Positions 55,090 through 64,000 of a stretch of 64,000 nucleotides of DNA are shown here, one piece after another. Where the stretch lies: positions 124,001 to 188,000 of the forward strand of contig NZ_UXAW01000033.1 in assembly GCF_900609055.1 (NCBI RefSeq). Direction: 5' to 3'. The notes under the pieces were generated by a model, which saw only the letters and a list, made by a program, of their open reading frames with translations, was not told where the DNA came from and ran no database searches. The stretch is from Pseudogemmobacter humi. GTDB lineage: Bacteria; Pseudomonadota; Alphaproteobacteria; Rhodobacterales; Rhodobacteraceae. The translations under genes and the position numbers were made by a program. Every line of letters starts with the position of its first letter. Position 1 is the stretch's first letter.

Positions 55090-56590
55090 CACGGTTCTGT
55101 TCGACGGCGCGCCGGACTGGCGCGCGATTGCCGCCATCGCCCGTGGCGCACGGCTCGGGCTGTCGCCCGCCGCAGAGGAGCGGATCCGCCACGCGCGCAG
55201 CCTGGTCGACAGCCTCGTCGCCAGCGGCACACGCGGCTACGGGATCAACACCGGGGTGGGCGCGCTTTGCGATGTGGTCATCGACCGCGACCGTCAGGCG
55301 CAGCTGTCGCGGAATATCCTGCTCAGCCACTCCTGCGGCGTCGGGGCTCCGCTCGGGCGCGAAGAGACCCGTGCGATCATGGCCGCTCAGATCGCGAATT
55401 TCGCCCATGGCTGTTCAGGGGTGCGCCCCGAGACCGTTGCGGCGCTGGTGGCGCTGCTGAACGCGGACATCCTGCCGGTGATTCCGTCGCGCGGCTCGGT
55501 CGGCTACCTGACCCATGCCGCCGCGATCGGCCTCGTGCTGATCGGCGAGGGCCAGGCCCGGATCGGAGACCGCATCGTCTCCGGCGCGCAAGCCATGGCC
55601 GAACTGGGGCTGGCGCCTCTGGTGCTGGCGGCCAAAGAGGGGCTGAGTCTGGTCAATGGCACGCCCTGCGCCACCGGGCTGGCGGCGCTGGCGCTGGCGC
55701 GGATGGAGCGGATGCTCGGCTGGGCCGATGCCGCCGCCGCCGTCAGCTACGAAAACCTCGGCGCGCAGAACGCGGCTTTCGATGCTGTGCCGCTCGGGTT
55801 GCGCAAATCCGACGGGCTCGCCGCCAGCGGCGCCAATCTGCGCGCCTGGCTGGCGGACAGCGAAATCCTCGCAAAGGGGGCGGGGCGGCGCACGCAGGAT
55901 CCGCTCAGCCTTCGGGCCGTGCCGCAGGTCCATGGCGCGGTGCGCGACGCCTTCTGCGAAGCGGTCAGGGTAACGGATCGGGAACTTGCCAGCGTGACCG
56001 ACAATCCGGCCGTCACCGGCACGCCGGCCGCCCCCGAAGTCTGGTCTCAGGCCCATGCCGTCGGGGCGGGGATGGCGCTTGCGCTGGACGGGCTTGCCAC
56101 CGCGGCCGCCACCCTTGCCGCCATTTCCGAGCGCCGCACCGACCGGCTGGTCAATCCGCTGGTCAGCGGGCTGCCTGCCTTTCTCGCAGCCGGGGGCGGG
56201 GTGTATTCGGGCTTCATGATCCTTCAGTATACCGCGGCTTCCCTCGTCGCAGAAAATCGCAGGTTCGCCGCCCCGGCCACGCTGGATGGCGGCATCACCT
56301 CGGCCTTGCAGGAAGACATCCTGACCCATGCCACGCCCGCGGCGGGCAAGCTGTTGCAGATCCTCGACAATCTCGAACTGGTGCTGGCGATCGAGCTGCT
56401 GGCGGCGATGCAGGCCTATGACATGCAGCCCGATCCGGCCGCCCGCCGCGCCCCCGCGACCGACCGGCTGTATCGCTTCATTCGGGCGCTGCTGCCCGCC
56501 TATCGCGACGACCGCCCGCTGAACGCAGATCTGGCCCTTTTGCGCGCCCGGATCGCGGACCGCGATCTTTCCGGGCCGGAGATGCTCTGA
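55082..56590 (+). CDS. hutH: Histidine-ammonia-lyase homologue lacking the MIO triad
   Basis: 502 residues over the full HAL/PAL fold: YGINTGVG (Tyr53), LLSHSCGVG (His83), [11 protein letters not shown] (Asn192), QDPLSLR (Arg278) and SALQED (the Glu that binds imidazole). In canonical HutH, GSVGASGDLAPLAHM supplies Ala-Ser-Gly for the MIO cofactor; here the sequence reads [14 protein letters not shown] (residues 138-151, nt 55493 on), exactly three residues shorter. The usual active-site Tyr280 is Leu275 and the Phe329 position is Ala. The gene is intact and overlaps hutV and hutI. Best reading: an MIO-free lyase, perhaps for a histidine betaine; a pseudoenzyme is the alternative. Confidence 0.9.
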   Translation: MADTVLFDGAPDWRAIAAIARGARLGLSPAAEERIRHARSLVDSLVASGTRGYGINTGVGALCDVVIDRDRQAQLSRNILLSHSCGVGAPLGREETRAIMAAQIANFAHGCSGVRPETVAALVALLNADILPVIPSRGSVGYLTHAAAIGLVLIGEGQARIGDRIVSGAQAMAELGLAPLVLAAKEGLSLVNGTPCATGLAALALARMERMLGWADAAAAVSYENLGAQNAAFDAVPLGLRKSDGLAASGANLRAWLADSEILAKGAGRRTQDPLSLRAVPQVHGAVRDAFCEAVRVTDRELASVTDNPAVTGTPAAPEVWSQAHAVGAGMALALDGLATAAATLAAISERRTDRLVNPLVSGLPAFLAAGGGVYSGFMILQYTAASLVAENRRFAAPATLDGGITSALQEDILTHATPAAGKLLQILDNLELVLAIELLAAMQAYDMQPDPAARRAPATDRLYRFIRALLPAYRDDRPLNADLALLRARIADRDLSGPEML

Positions 56591-57789
56591 TGTCGGTTCT
56601 CTATACCAATGCCCGCCTGATGACGCTGGAAGGCGAGGGCCTGGGCCTCGTCGACAAGGGGGTGCTTTGCACCGAGGGCACGCAGATCGTCTATGCCGGT
56701 CCCGCCGATGGGTTCACTGCGCCCGGGGGGGCGAGGGTGGTCGATTGCGGGGGCCGCTGGATCAGCCCGGGCCTCGTTGATTGCCACAGCCATATCGTTC
56801 ACGCCGGAACGCGGGCGCGCGAGTTCGGGATGCGTCTCGAAGGCGCCAGCTATGAAGAGATCGCGCGGGCGGGCGGCGGCATCATCTCTTCGGTGATGCA
56901 GTTGCGCGCCGCATCGCAGGAGGCTTTGCTCGAACAGAGTCTGCCGCGGCTCGATGCGCTCATCGCCGAGGGGCTGACCACCATCGAGGTGAAATCCGGC
57001 TACGGCCTGACCATACCGGACGAACTGAAGATGCTGCGCGCCGCGCGGGCGCTCGGGCAGAAGCGGCGGGTGCGGGTTGTGACAAGCTGGCTTGCCGCCC
57101 ATGCCACCCCGCCCGAATACAAGGGCCGCAACGCCGATTACATCCGCGAGGTCGCGCTGCCCGGTCTGGATGCCGCCCATGCCGACGGGCTGGCCGACGG
57201 GGTCGATGCCTTCTGCGAGGGGATCGCCTTCAGCCCGGAGGAGTTGCGCCCGCTGTTCCGGCACGCCCGGGCGCTCGGCCTGCCGGTCAGGCTTCATGCC
57301 GATCAGCTGTCCAATCTCTCGGGCGGCGCCTTTGCCGCCGGCTTCGGGGCGCTTTCGGCGGATCATCTGGAATATGCCGATGCGGCGACGGCGGCCGCCA
57401 TGGCGCGCGCGGGCACGGTTGCGGTGATCCTGCCGGGAGCGTTCTATTTCATCCGCGAGACCCGGAAGCCGCCGATCGCCCTGTTTCGCGAACATGGCAC
57501 CCGCATGGCGCTGGCGACCGACAACAATCCCGGCAGCTCGCCGCTGACCTCGCTGCTGCTGGCGATGAACATGGGGGCGACGCTGTTCGGCATGACGGTG
57601 GCGGAATGTATCGCGGGCGTCACCCGCGAGGGCGCGCGCGCGCTTGGGCTGCTGGCGGAAACCGGCACGCTGAGCGCGGGCAAACGCGCGGACCTGGCGA
57701 TCTGGTCGATCGGAGAGCCGGCCGAGCTCGTCTGCAATATGGGCCTCAACCCGCTGCATCGCCGTATCTGCGGCGGGGTGGCGGACTGA
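56590..57789 (+). CDS. hutI: Imidazolonepropionase
   Basis: Hydrolyses 4-imidazolone-5-propionate to N-formimino-glutamate. It is 399 residues of the amidohydrolase superfamily. [21 protein letters not shown] near residue 67 gives the metal-binding His-X-His; VKSGYGLT, the later LHADQLSN and LATDNNPGS provide further metal and catalytic residues. Its ATG overlaps the hutH stop by one base (TGATG). Confidence 0.96.
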   Translation: MSVLYTNARLMTLEGEGLGLVDKGVLCTEGTQIVYAGPADGFTAPGGARVVDCGGRWISPGLVDCHSHIVHAGTRAREFGMRLEGASYEEIARAGGGIISSVMQLRAASQEALLEQSLPRLDALIAEGLTTIEVKSGYGLTIPDELKMLRAARALGQKRRVRVVTSWLAAHATPPEYKGRNADYIREVALPGLDAAHADGLADGVDAFCEGIAFSPEELRPLFRHARALGLPVRLHADQLSNLSGGAFAAGFGALSADHLEYADAATAAAMARAGTVAVILPGAFYFIRETRKPPIALFREHGTRMALATDNNPGSSPLTSLLLAMNMGATLFGMTVAECIAGVTREGARALGLLAETGTLSAGKRADLAIWSIGEPAELVCNMGLNPLHRRICGGVAD

Positions 57790-57808
57790 GCCGGGAGGAC
57801 ATCTGGAT

Positions 57809-58609
57809 ATGAACGTCTGCGAAATCGCCCGTGGCGACGGCCCGGTGATCCTGGCCTTTCCCCATGTGGGAACCGGACTGCCGCCCGGGGTCGCCGCGCG
57901 GCTGAACGACGAGGGGCTGCTGCTGCGCGACACCGACTGGCATATCGACCGGCTTTACGCGGATCTGATCCCGGGCCTGACGACGATCACCGCCACGCAG
58001 TCGCGCTATGTGATCGACCTGAACCGCGATCCGGCCGGAAACAGTCTCTATCCCGGCCAGACGACCACCGGGCTGATCCCCGAAACCACTTTCGACGACG
58101 TGCCGATCTGGCGCGCGGGCCATGGGCCGCAGCCTGCCGATATCGCGCATTGGCTCGACCAGGTGCATCGCCCCTATCATGCCGCGCTGGCCGCCGAGAT
58201 TGCCCGCGTCAGGGCCCGCCATGGCGTGGCGGTGCTTTATGATTGCCATTCGATCCGCTCGCGGATCCCCTGGCTGTTTCCCGGCGTGCTGCCGGATCTG
58301 AACATCGGCACCGACGGCGGCACCACCTGCGCGCCCGAACTGGAGACGGCGGTGGCAGAGATCGCCCGCGACTCGGGTCATTCCTGGGTGCTGAACGGGC
58401 GGTTCCGCGGCGGCTGGACCACGCGCCACTACGGCCGGCCGCAGGACGGCGTTCACGCCATCCAGATGGAACTGGCCCAGATCAGCCATCTGGCCGCCGA
58501 GGAGCCGCCCTTCGCGACCGATCCCGACAAGGCCGCGCATCTGCGGCTTACGCTTACGAAAATAGTCTCTGCGCTGGCGGAAATCGCGCCCGGCCTTGCA
58601 AGACGCTGA
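57809..58609 (+). CDS. hutG: N-formylglutamate deformylase (amidohydrolase)
   Basis: Cleaves N-formylglutamate to glutamate and formate, the last step of the HutF branch. 266 residues of the FGase family, with [29 protein letters not shown] and the metal site [13 protein letters not shown] near residue 145, and later [20 protein letters not shown] precedes the ATG. It follows hutI by 19 bases. Confidence 0.94.
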   Translation: MNVCEIARGDGPVILAFPHVGTGLPPGVAARLNDEGLLLRDTDWHIDRLYADLIPGLTTITATQSRYVIDLNRDPAGNSLYPGQTTTGLIPETTFDDVPIWRAGHGPQPADIAHWLDQVHRPYHAALAAEIARVRARHGVAVLYDCHSIRSRIPWLFPGVLPDLNIGTDGGTTCAPELETAVAEIARDSGHSWVLNGRFRGGWTTRHYGRPQDGVHAIQMELAQISHLAAEEPPFATDPDKAAHLRLTLTKIVSALAEIAPGLARR

Positions 58610-58619
58610 GAGGTTTCAC

Positions 58620-60310
<1,691 letters not shown>

Positions 60311-60314
<4 letters not shown>

Positions 60315-60850
60315 AGGGCATATACCCCGCCCGGGGCCGGGTCTTCCGGCCCTGGAAAAACGGCGGCGGCCAGACGGCGGAAATCGCGGTCTCACCTGTT
60401 GCGGCGGATATGGAGACGTTTTCCTGGCGCGTCTCGGTCGCCTCTGTCGCGTCGGACGGGCCGTTTTCCGAATTTCCCGGCATAGACCGGGTGCTGACCG
60501 TGACAGAGGGCGGCCCGATGGTGCTGGAGATCGGCGGCCGGGAACATCTTCTCGACGAGACCAGCCCGCCCTTCGCCTTCAGCGGAGAGGCGCCGGTCAT
60601 GGCCCGGCTTTGCGGGCCGCCGCTGCTGGATTTCAACGTCATGTGTCGCCGGCCGCTGCGGGCGGAAGTGGTGAAAGGACCGTTTCAGCCCGCGCAGATG
60701 CTTTCCGGTTCGGCGCAGGCCCGGCTGGTCCTGCTGCTGGAACCCCGGGCCGGATTCGAGCGGCTGGACCTGATCGACCTCGATGCCCGGCCAGAAGCCG
60801 GACCCGCCCTGAGGGGGGCCGCGACGATCTCGGTGCGGATCATCGGCTGA
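60311..60850 (+). CDS. hutD: HutD/Ves-family protein
   Basis: 179 residues, cupin-like, with the HutD opening [18 protein letters not shown] and [20 protein letters not shown]. It starts with GTG, overlapping the hutU stop. In Pseudomonas HutD is a small fitness-related modulator of hut expression, thought to bind pathway intermediates. It is the last gene of the hutW-D run. Confidence 0.9.
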
Positions 60851-60991
60851 TATGCCGGCCCGACCCGCGGTTGCGGCCGTGCAGGCATCGGCGAAAAACC
60901 TGTATGGGCAATCCGGTCTGCGGTAATCGGGGCAAGACAGCGGCGCCGGTCGTGATCCGGCCTCGCTTGCGCAAGCCACAGGAGGCAGCCC

Positions 60992-61909
60992 ATGGCCCTG
61001 ACCCTTCCACCGCTGAATGCGCTGCGCGCCTTCGAGGCGGCTGCCCGCCATGGCAGTTTCGTGGCCGCCGCCGAAGAGATCGGCGTTTCCTCTGCGGCGA
61101 TCAGCCAGCAGGTCCGCAAGCTGGAGGATTACCTCGGCAAGCAGGTCTTCGTCCGGCTCAACAACCGGGTGACGCCGACCGATGCGGGCCATGCGATCTT
61201 TGCCGATATCGCCGCTGCGCTGCAACTGATCTCGGACACGACCGAGGAACATATCCTCAGACGGTCGAAATCGCGGCTCGTCATCAGCTCCATCGAATCC
61301 GTCGCCGAGAAATGGCTGGTGCCGCGGCTTGCCGAACTGACGCGCCACCGCCCCGAGTTTCGTTTCGACCTGAGGGTAGAGCCGGATCCGGTCGATTTCG
61401 GGCGTGACAACATCGACATCCGGCTCGGCTATGATCCGGCGCATTATGCCGGTCAGATCGTGGTGCCGCTGCGGCAGGACAGCGTAAGCCCGATGTGCAG
61501 CCCGGACTATCTGGCGGCATGCCCCGATCTGCAACGCGACGGCATGGCCGCAGTTCCGGCCACGGATCTGATCCATACCAACTGGGGGCCGAGCTTCGGC
61601 AGCCATCCGACATGGCAGGCGTGGTATCTGGCCAGCGGACTGCCCGTCCCGGTGGCGGCGAAAGGCATGCTGGCCGACAATTCGGCCGTGGTGCTGGATC
61701 TTGCGCGCGTGGGGCTGGGGGTGATCCTGGGCCAGAGCCTGCTGGCCGAAGAGGACCTGCGCGCGGGCCGTCTTGTCGTGTTGTCCGGGGTCCGGCTGGC
61801 CCTGGGGCGCAGCTATTGCCTCGCCTATCCGCGGCAAAAGCAGCACAAGCGCGCCCTGGTTGCGCTGGCGGACTGGCTTGTCGCCGCCGCGGGCACCGCC
61901 GCCGCCTGA
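60992..61909 (+). CDS. LysR-family transcriptional regulator (GcvA-like)
   Basis: 305 residues. The N-terminal helix-turn-helix (PPLNALRAFEAAARHGSFVAAAEEIGVSSAAISQQVRKLE) has the GcvA-type start, followed by a ligand-binding domain in two lobes. AGGAGG lies 7 bases before the ATG. It points toward the minus-strand hutX group; it may control hutX and the 2OG oxygenase gene, or the flanking genes. Ligand unknown. Confidence 0.92.
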   Translation: MALTLPPLNALRAFEAAARHGSFVAAAEEIGVSSAAISQQVRKLEDYLGKQVFVRLNNRVTPTDAGHAIFADIAAALQLISDTTEEHILRRSKSRLVISSIESVAEKWLVPRLAELTRHRPEFRFDLRVEPDPVDFGRDNIDIRLGYDPAHYAGQIVVPLRQDSVSPMCSPDYLAACPDLQRDGMAAVPATDLIHTNWGPSFGSHPTWQAWYLASGLPVPVAAKGMLADNSAVVLDLARVGLGVILGQSLLAEEDLRAGRLVVLSGVRLALGRSYCLAYPRQKQHKRALVALADWLVAAAGTAAA

Positions 61910-61954
61910 GCGTCGCCGCCGCCGCGCCGGTCCCCGCCCGTCAGGCAGAAGGCG

Positions 61955-61979
61955 GCCGCCGGGCAGAACACCCGGCGGC
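61955..61979. terminator. Hairpin between convergent LysR and hutX genes
   Basis: GCCGCCGGG and CCCGGCGGC around a CAGAACA loop. Probable bidirectional terminator; no T-run. Confidence 0.6.
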
Positions 61980-61987
61980 GCGCTGTC

Positions 61988-63025
61988 TTACTGAAGCGTG
62001 GCTTCGACCCTGGCCCGCGCCTCCGGCGAGATCCAGGCGCCCCAGACCTCGGGCTTTTCCCTCAGGAACCAGTCGGCCGCCTTTGCCGCATCGGCTTTGT
62101 TGTCGACCATATAGGCCAGGACGCCATTGATGTCGGCCAGCGGAAATTCCGCCTTGCCGAGAATGTCGACGATCTCGGGGGCGGCGTCGTGGAAGTCTTT
62201 GTTCAGGCTGTAGATCACCTCGACCTCGGGGAAGGCGCAGGCCTGGTCCCGGCTGCCGTTGGGATCGGTGATCTGAGCCCAGCATTCATCGCTGTAGGGG
62301 TCTTCCTCAAGCTGGATCAGATCAAACCGGCCCATGACCGCGGTCGGCGACCAGTAGTAGAACAGCAGAGGCTCGCCCCGCAGGATGTTCGAGGTGATTT
62401 CGGCATCCAGCGCCACGCCGGTGCCCGGGCGCATGTTCACATAATGATCGGTCAGGCCATATGCCTGCAACTTGGCGGTGCTGACCGCCTCGCAGGACCA
62501 GCCCGAGGGGCAGTTGAGGAACCGCCCTTTGCCGAGTTCCTCGGGATCGGCGAACAGCGCGACCATGGCCGGATCGGAGAGCTGATGGACGGATTTCAGA
62601 TCGGGCGCCATCGGCTCGATGTCACGCGCGGCATCGCCGTTGACCACATAATCCGGCACGAACCAGCCTTCGGCGGCGCCGGTGAAAGGATGGCCGACCG
62701 GGATCGTCTTGCCCTCGGCAATCGCTTTGGCCAGCACGTCGCTGCGGCCCAGCCAGTCCTCGGCGAAGATCTGCACCTCGCCGTCGGCGGTCGCCTGTTC
62801 GAGGATCATCGTATTGCCGGGGATGGAATCGACCTGGCAGCCATAACCATCGGCCAGCAGGCGCTGCATGACCGCGGTGATGAAGGCCGCGCTTTCCCAG
62901 TCCACCCCGGCGAAGGTGATGGTCTTTCCGCCGTCGCACCATGCGATTTCCCCGGCGCGGGCCCCGGCCGGGCCGAATGAAAGGCCCGCCGCGATCAGCC
63001 CGGCGGACAACAGGTATTTCTTCAT
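61988..63025 (-). CDS. hutX: ProX-like substrate-binding protein HutX
   Basis: Periplasmic binding protein of the glycine-betaine/proline/histidine ABC family. It is 345 residues with signal peptide MKKYLLSAGLIAAGLSFGPAGARA. The mature part opens with the family's typical AWCDGGKTITFAGVDWESAAF. Several Trp and Tyr residues (WESAAF, AEDWLGRSD, FYYWSP) are candidates for a cation-binding aromatic cage. AAGGAGA lies 7 bases upstream. It probably works with HutW/HutV, although it is encoded on the opposite strand about 7.7 kb away. Confidence 0.9.
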   Translation of the reverse strand: MKKYLLSAGLIAAGLSFGPAGARAGEIAWCDGGKTITFAGVDWESAAFITAVMQRLLADGYGCQVDSIPGNTMILEQATADGEVQIFAEDWLGRSDVLAKAIAEGKTIPVGHPFTGAAEGWFVPDYVVNGDAARDIEPMAPDLKSVHQLSDPAMVALFADPEELGKGRFLNCPSGWSCEAVSTAKLQAYGLTDHYVNMRPGTGVALDAEITSNILRGEPLLFYYWSPTAVMGRFDLIQLEEDPYSDECWAQITDPNGSRDQACAFPEVEVIYSLNKDFHDAAPEIVDILGKAEFPLADINGVLAYMVDNKADAAKAADWFLREKPEVWGAWISPEARARVEATLQ

Positions 63026-63231
63026 TGGAACTCTCCTTGTTGGGGGTGCGTTTTTGTTGTGTTTGCCCTGCCCGGAGCATGATGCTTCCGGGTCGGGTCG
63101 CCGGGCTGCGCCTGCACATCGGCGCAGCCCGCCATTTTGCAGCCTCCGCAATTGCGACAGGCCCGCCGGTGACCGGCGGGCTCTTTCGTCATTGCCATTG
63201 CTGTCTGTGCAATCGCCTCATCTGTCCTCAT
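63022..63231 (-). CDS. Possible small Cys-rich protein between 2OG oxygenase and hutX
   Basis: 69-codon frame whose ATG overlaps the stop of the upstream oxygenase gene (ATGA) and whose stop overlaps the hutX ATG (ATGA), so it fills the gap exactly. It contains ACRNCGGCKMAGC, a Cys-X2-Cys-X2-Cys-X4-Cys set that could bind zinc or an Fe-S cluster. Against it: no ribosome site at 63231, a hairpin inside (63161-63181), and codon use that is only locally typical. Real gene and chance are both possible. Confidence 0.35.
   Translation of the reverse strand: MRTDEAIAQTAMAMTKEPAGHRRACRNCGGCKMAGCADVQAQPGDPTRKHHAPGRANTTKTHPQQGEFQ
63161..63181. terminator. Hairpin between the oxygenase and hutX genes
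   Basis: GCCCGCCGG (63161-63169) and CCGGCGGGC (63173-63181) with a TGA loop. On the minus strand it lies between the oxygenase stop and hutX; no T-run. It may partly terminate or protect the hutX message, as often seen near binding-protein genes. Confidence 0.55.
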
Positions 63232-64000
63232 GCGGCGATGCTGCGGCCGTAGAATCCAAGTTGCTCTTTCGCGGTCATCGTCACGCCCGGGCGATCAAAG
63301 AAGGCGAAGATCGCGACCATGCGCTCGGTTTCCCCCTTCACCCGGACGACCCGGTGCAGCGTGTCGACGCCGCGGAACACGTTCAGCGCCCCCGGGGTCA
63401 GTCTGGCCTTGCGCACCTCGGGGTCCTCGTTGCGCAGCACCGCTGCCACGCCGGCATAGTTCGGATCGTCCTTGCTGCGCAGATCCTTGCGGTATTCCAG
63501 CTCGCCGCCCTCTTCCGGGGACTGGAGCAGGATCGTGGTGGTGAATTCCGACCGGTCGAAGTGCCAGTTCAGCGCCTCGCCGTCGCGGCTGGCCTGGACG
63601 TTCACCCGCGCCATCGGATCCTCCATCGGATAAAGCGCATCCTTGCCCATGGTGGCGGCCAGGAAAGAGGCGAAGGGCGCCCAGTCATACAGCGTCAGGA
63701 CCGGGTTCCCGACAAGCTGATCGGCGCAGAGCGTGTGGTTGACGGTCTCGACTCTGGTCAGCACCGGATCGTCATCGGACAGCCCCTCAACACTGTCGCG
63801 AAAATAGACATTGTGCTTGCGCGCATGGCGATGGCTGTCGGTTCGCATCGCGGGGGTGGCCAGATCGATCGCCGCGCGCACCACGTTGTCGCGCAGAAAG
63901 CCCTTGAGTTCGAACATACCATCAGCCGCAAGCCGTTCCCGGCACCGCGCGACCAGGGCGGCGTATTCCTGGCTCTCCGGTTTGTCGAGCGGGTAGGTTT
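63228..64000 (-). CDS. 2-oxoglutarate/Fe(II)-dependent oxygenase (5' end outside window)
   Basis: The frame is open to the window edge, so the start codon is not visible: the 27 codons before the internal Met at 63917 (YPLDKPESQEYAALVARCRE) look coding. At least 256 residues. Iron ligands are His-X-Asp in WHFDRSEFTTTILL and a later His in DTLHRVVRVKGETERM, where the following Arg suits 2OG. Earlier parts include RARKHN-like HARKHNVYFRDSVEGL. The family hydroxylates or demethylates small molecules; substrate unknown. It reads toward hutX, so it is probably part of the same transport/catabolic unit. Confidence 0.82.
   Translation of the reverse strand, partial: TYPLDKPESQEYAALVARCRERLAADGMFELKGFLRDNVVRAAIDLATPAMRTDSHRHARKHNVYFRDSVEGLSDDDPVLTRVETVNHTLCADQLVGNPVLTLYDWAPFASFLAATMGKDALYPMEDPMARVNVQASRDGEALNWHFDRSEFTTTILLQSPEEGGELEYRKDLRSKDDPNYAGVAAVLRNEDPEVRKARLTPGALNVFRGVDTLHRVVRVKGETERMVAIFAFFDRPGVTMTAKEQLGFYGRSIAA

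Noticed and set aside
55493-55507. Sequencing error creating the HutH deletion
   Set aside because: The loss is exactly nine bases in frame, flanking residues also differ (Asp-Leu-Ala-Pro becomes Tyr-Leu-Thr-His), and two distant active-site residues have changed too; a single indel error would not do this. It still needs confirmation by comparison.

Overview
The window is about 64 kb of high-GC chromosome. It reads as an alphaproteobacterium of the Rhodobacteraceae/Paracoccaceae type. The grounds are the gene order mutM, enoyl-CoA hydratase, rpsT, dnaA, dnaN, recF, gyrB; the cell-cycle DNA methyltransferase CcrM with clustered GANTC sites; and the content (CASDH/CASDC polyamine genes, a DciA-type protein, UbiG, split gltBD). 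Nearly all genes are intact and tightly packed, with ATGA or GTGA overlaps.

Layout. 0.2-10.3 kb: replication and repair (mutM, ech, rpsT, dnaA, dnaN, recF, a VOC protein, a LysE exporter, gyrB). 10.4-16.2 kb: a minus-strand group with a DEDDh exonuclease, the two enzymes of the carboxy-polyamine route, an esterase, a membrane-anchored winged-helix regulator and small exported proteins. 16.3-19.6 kb: gph and rpe, then rnhB and ccrM. 19.6-20.4 kb: a short lower-GC insert with one small gene. 20.5-29.9 kb: alkane hydroxylase, mutY, dciA, a DsbA-like protein, a CoA-transferase, a prolyl aminopeptidase, ubiG, a DUF4105 protein, a BrkB protein and a dehydrogenase-fold protein. 30-36.4 kb: amn, an HU protein, two transporters and the alkylation-repair operon alkB-ada-ogt. 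36.4-45.7 kb: gltB and gltD separated by two small genes, then uppP and an NDUFA9-like protein. 45.9 kb: tRNA-Leu(CAG).

46-64 kb is a catabolic block that starts just beyond the tRNA with a decayed ABC ATPase fragment. It holds a GlxA-type regulator, an FAD/T-protein fusion demethylase, a decayed IS481-type transposase and a full hut locus: hutC divergent from hutF, then hutW-hutV-hutH-hutI-hutG-hutU-hutD. A LysR regulator, the binding protein hutX and a 2-oxoglutarate oxygenase that runs off the window follow. HutF, HutI, HutG and HutU look canonical, and HutXWV belongs to the betaine-type (ProU) ABC family.

The most striking observation is the HutH homologue. It is intact and translationally coupled to its neighbours, yet it lacks exactly the three residues (Ala-Ser-Gly) that form the MIO electrophile, and two further active-site residues are changed. 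Together with a betaine-type transporter, an N-demethylase-like flavoprotein and a 2OG oxygenase, this suggests that the locus degrades a histidine betaine such as hercynine to urocanate rather than deaminating plain histidine. That is an inference, with tests given below.

Other points of interest are six GANTC sites in the dnaA leader and three GANTC sites plus a perfect DnaA box before ccrM, two families of intergenic palindromes, and an unusual membrane-bound regulator whose DNA-binding domain is C-terminal.
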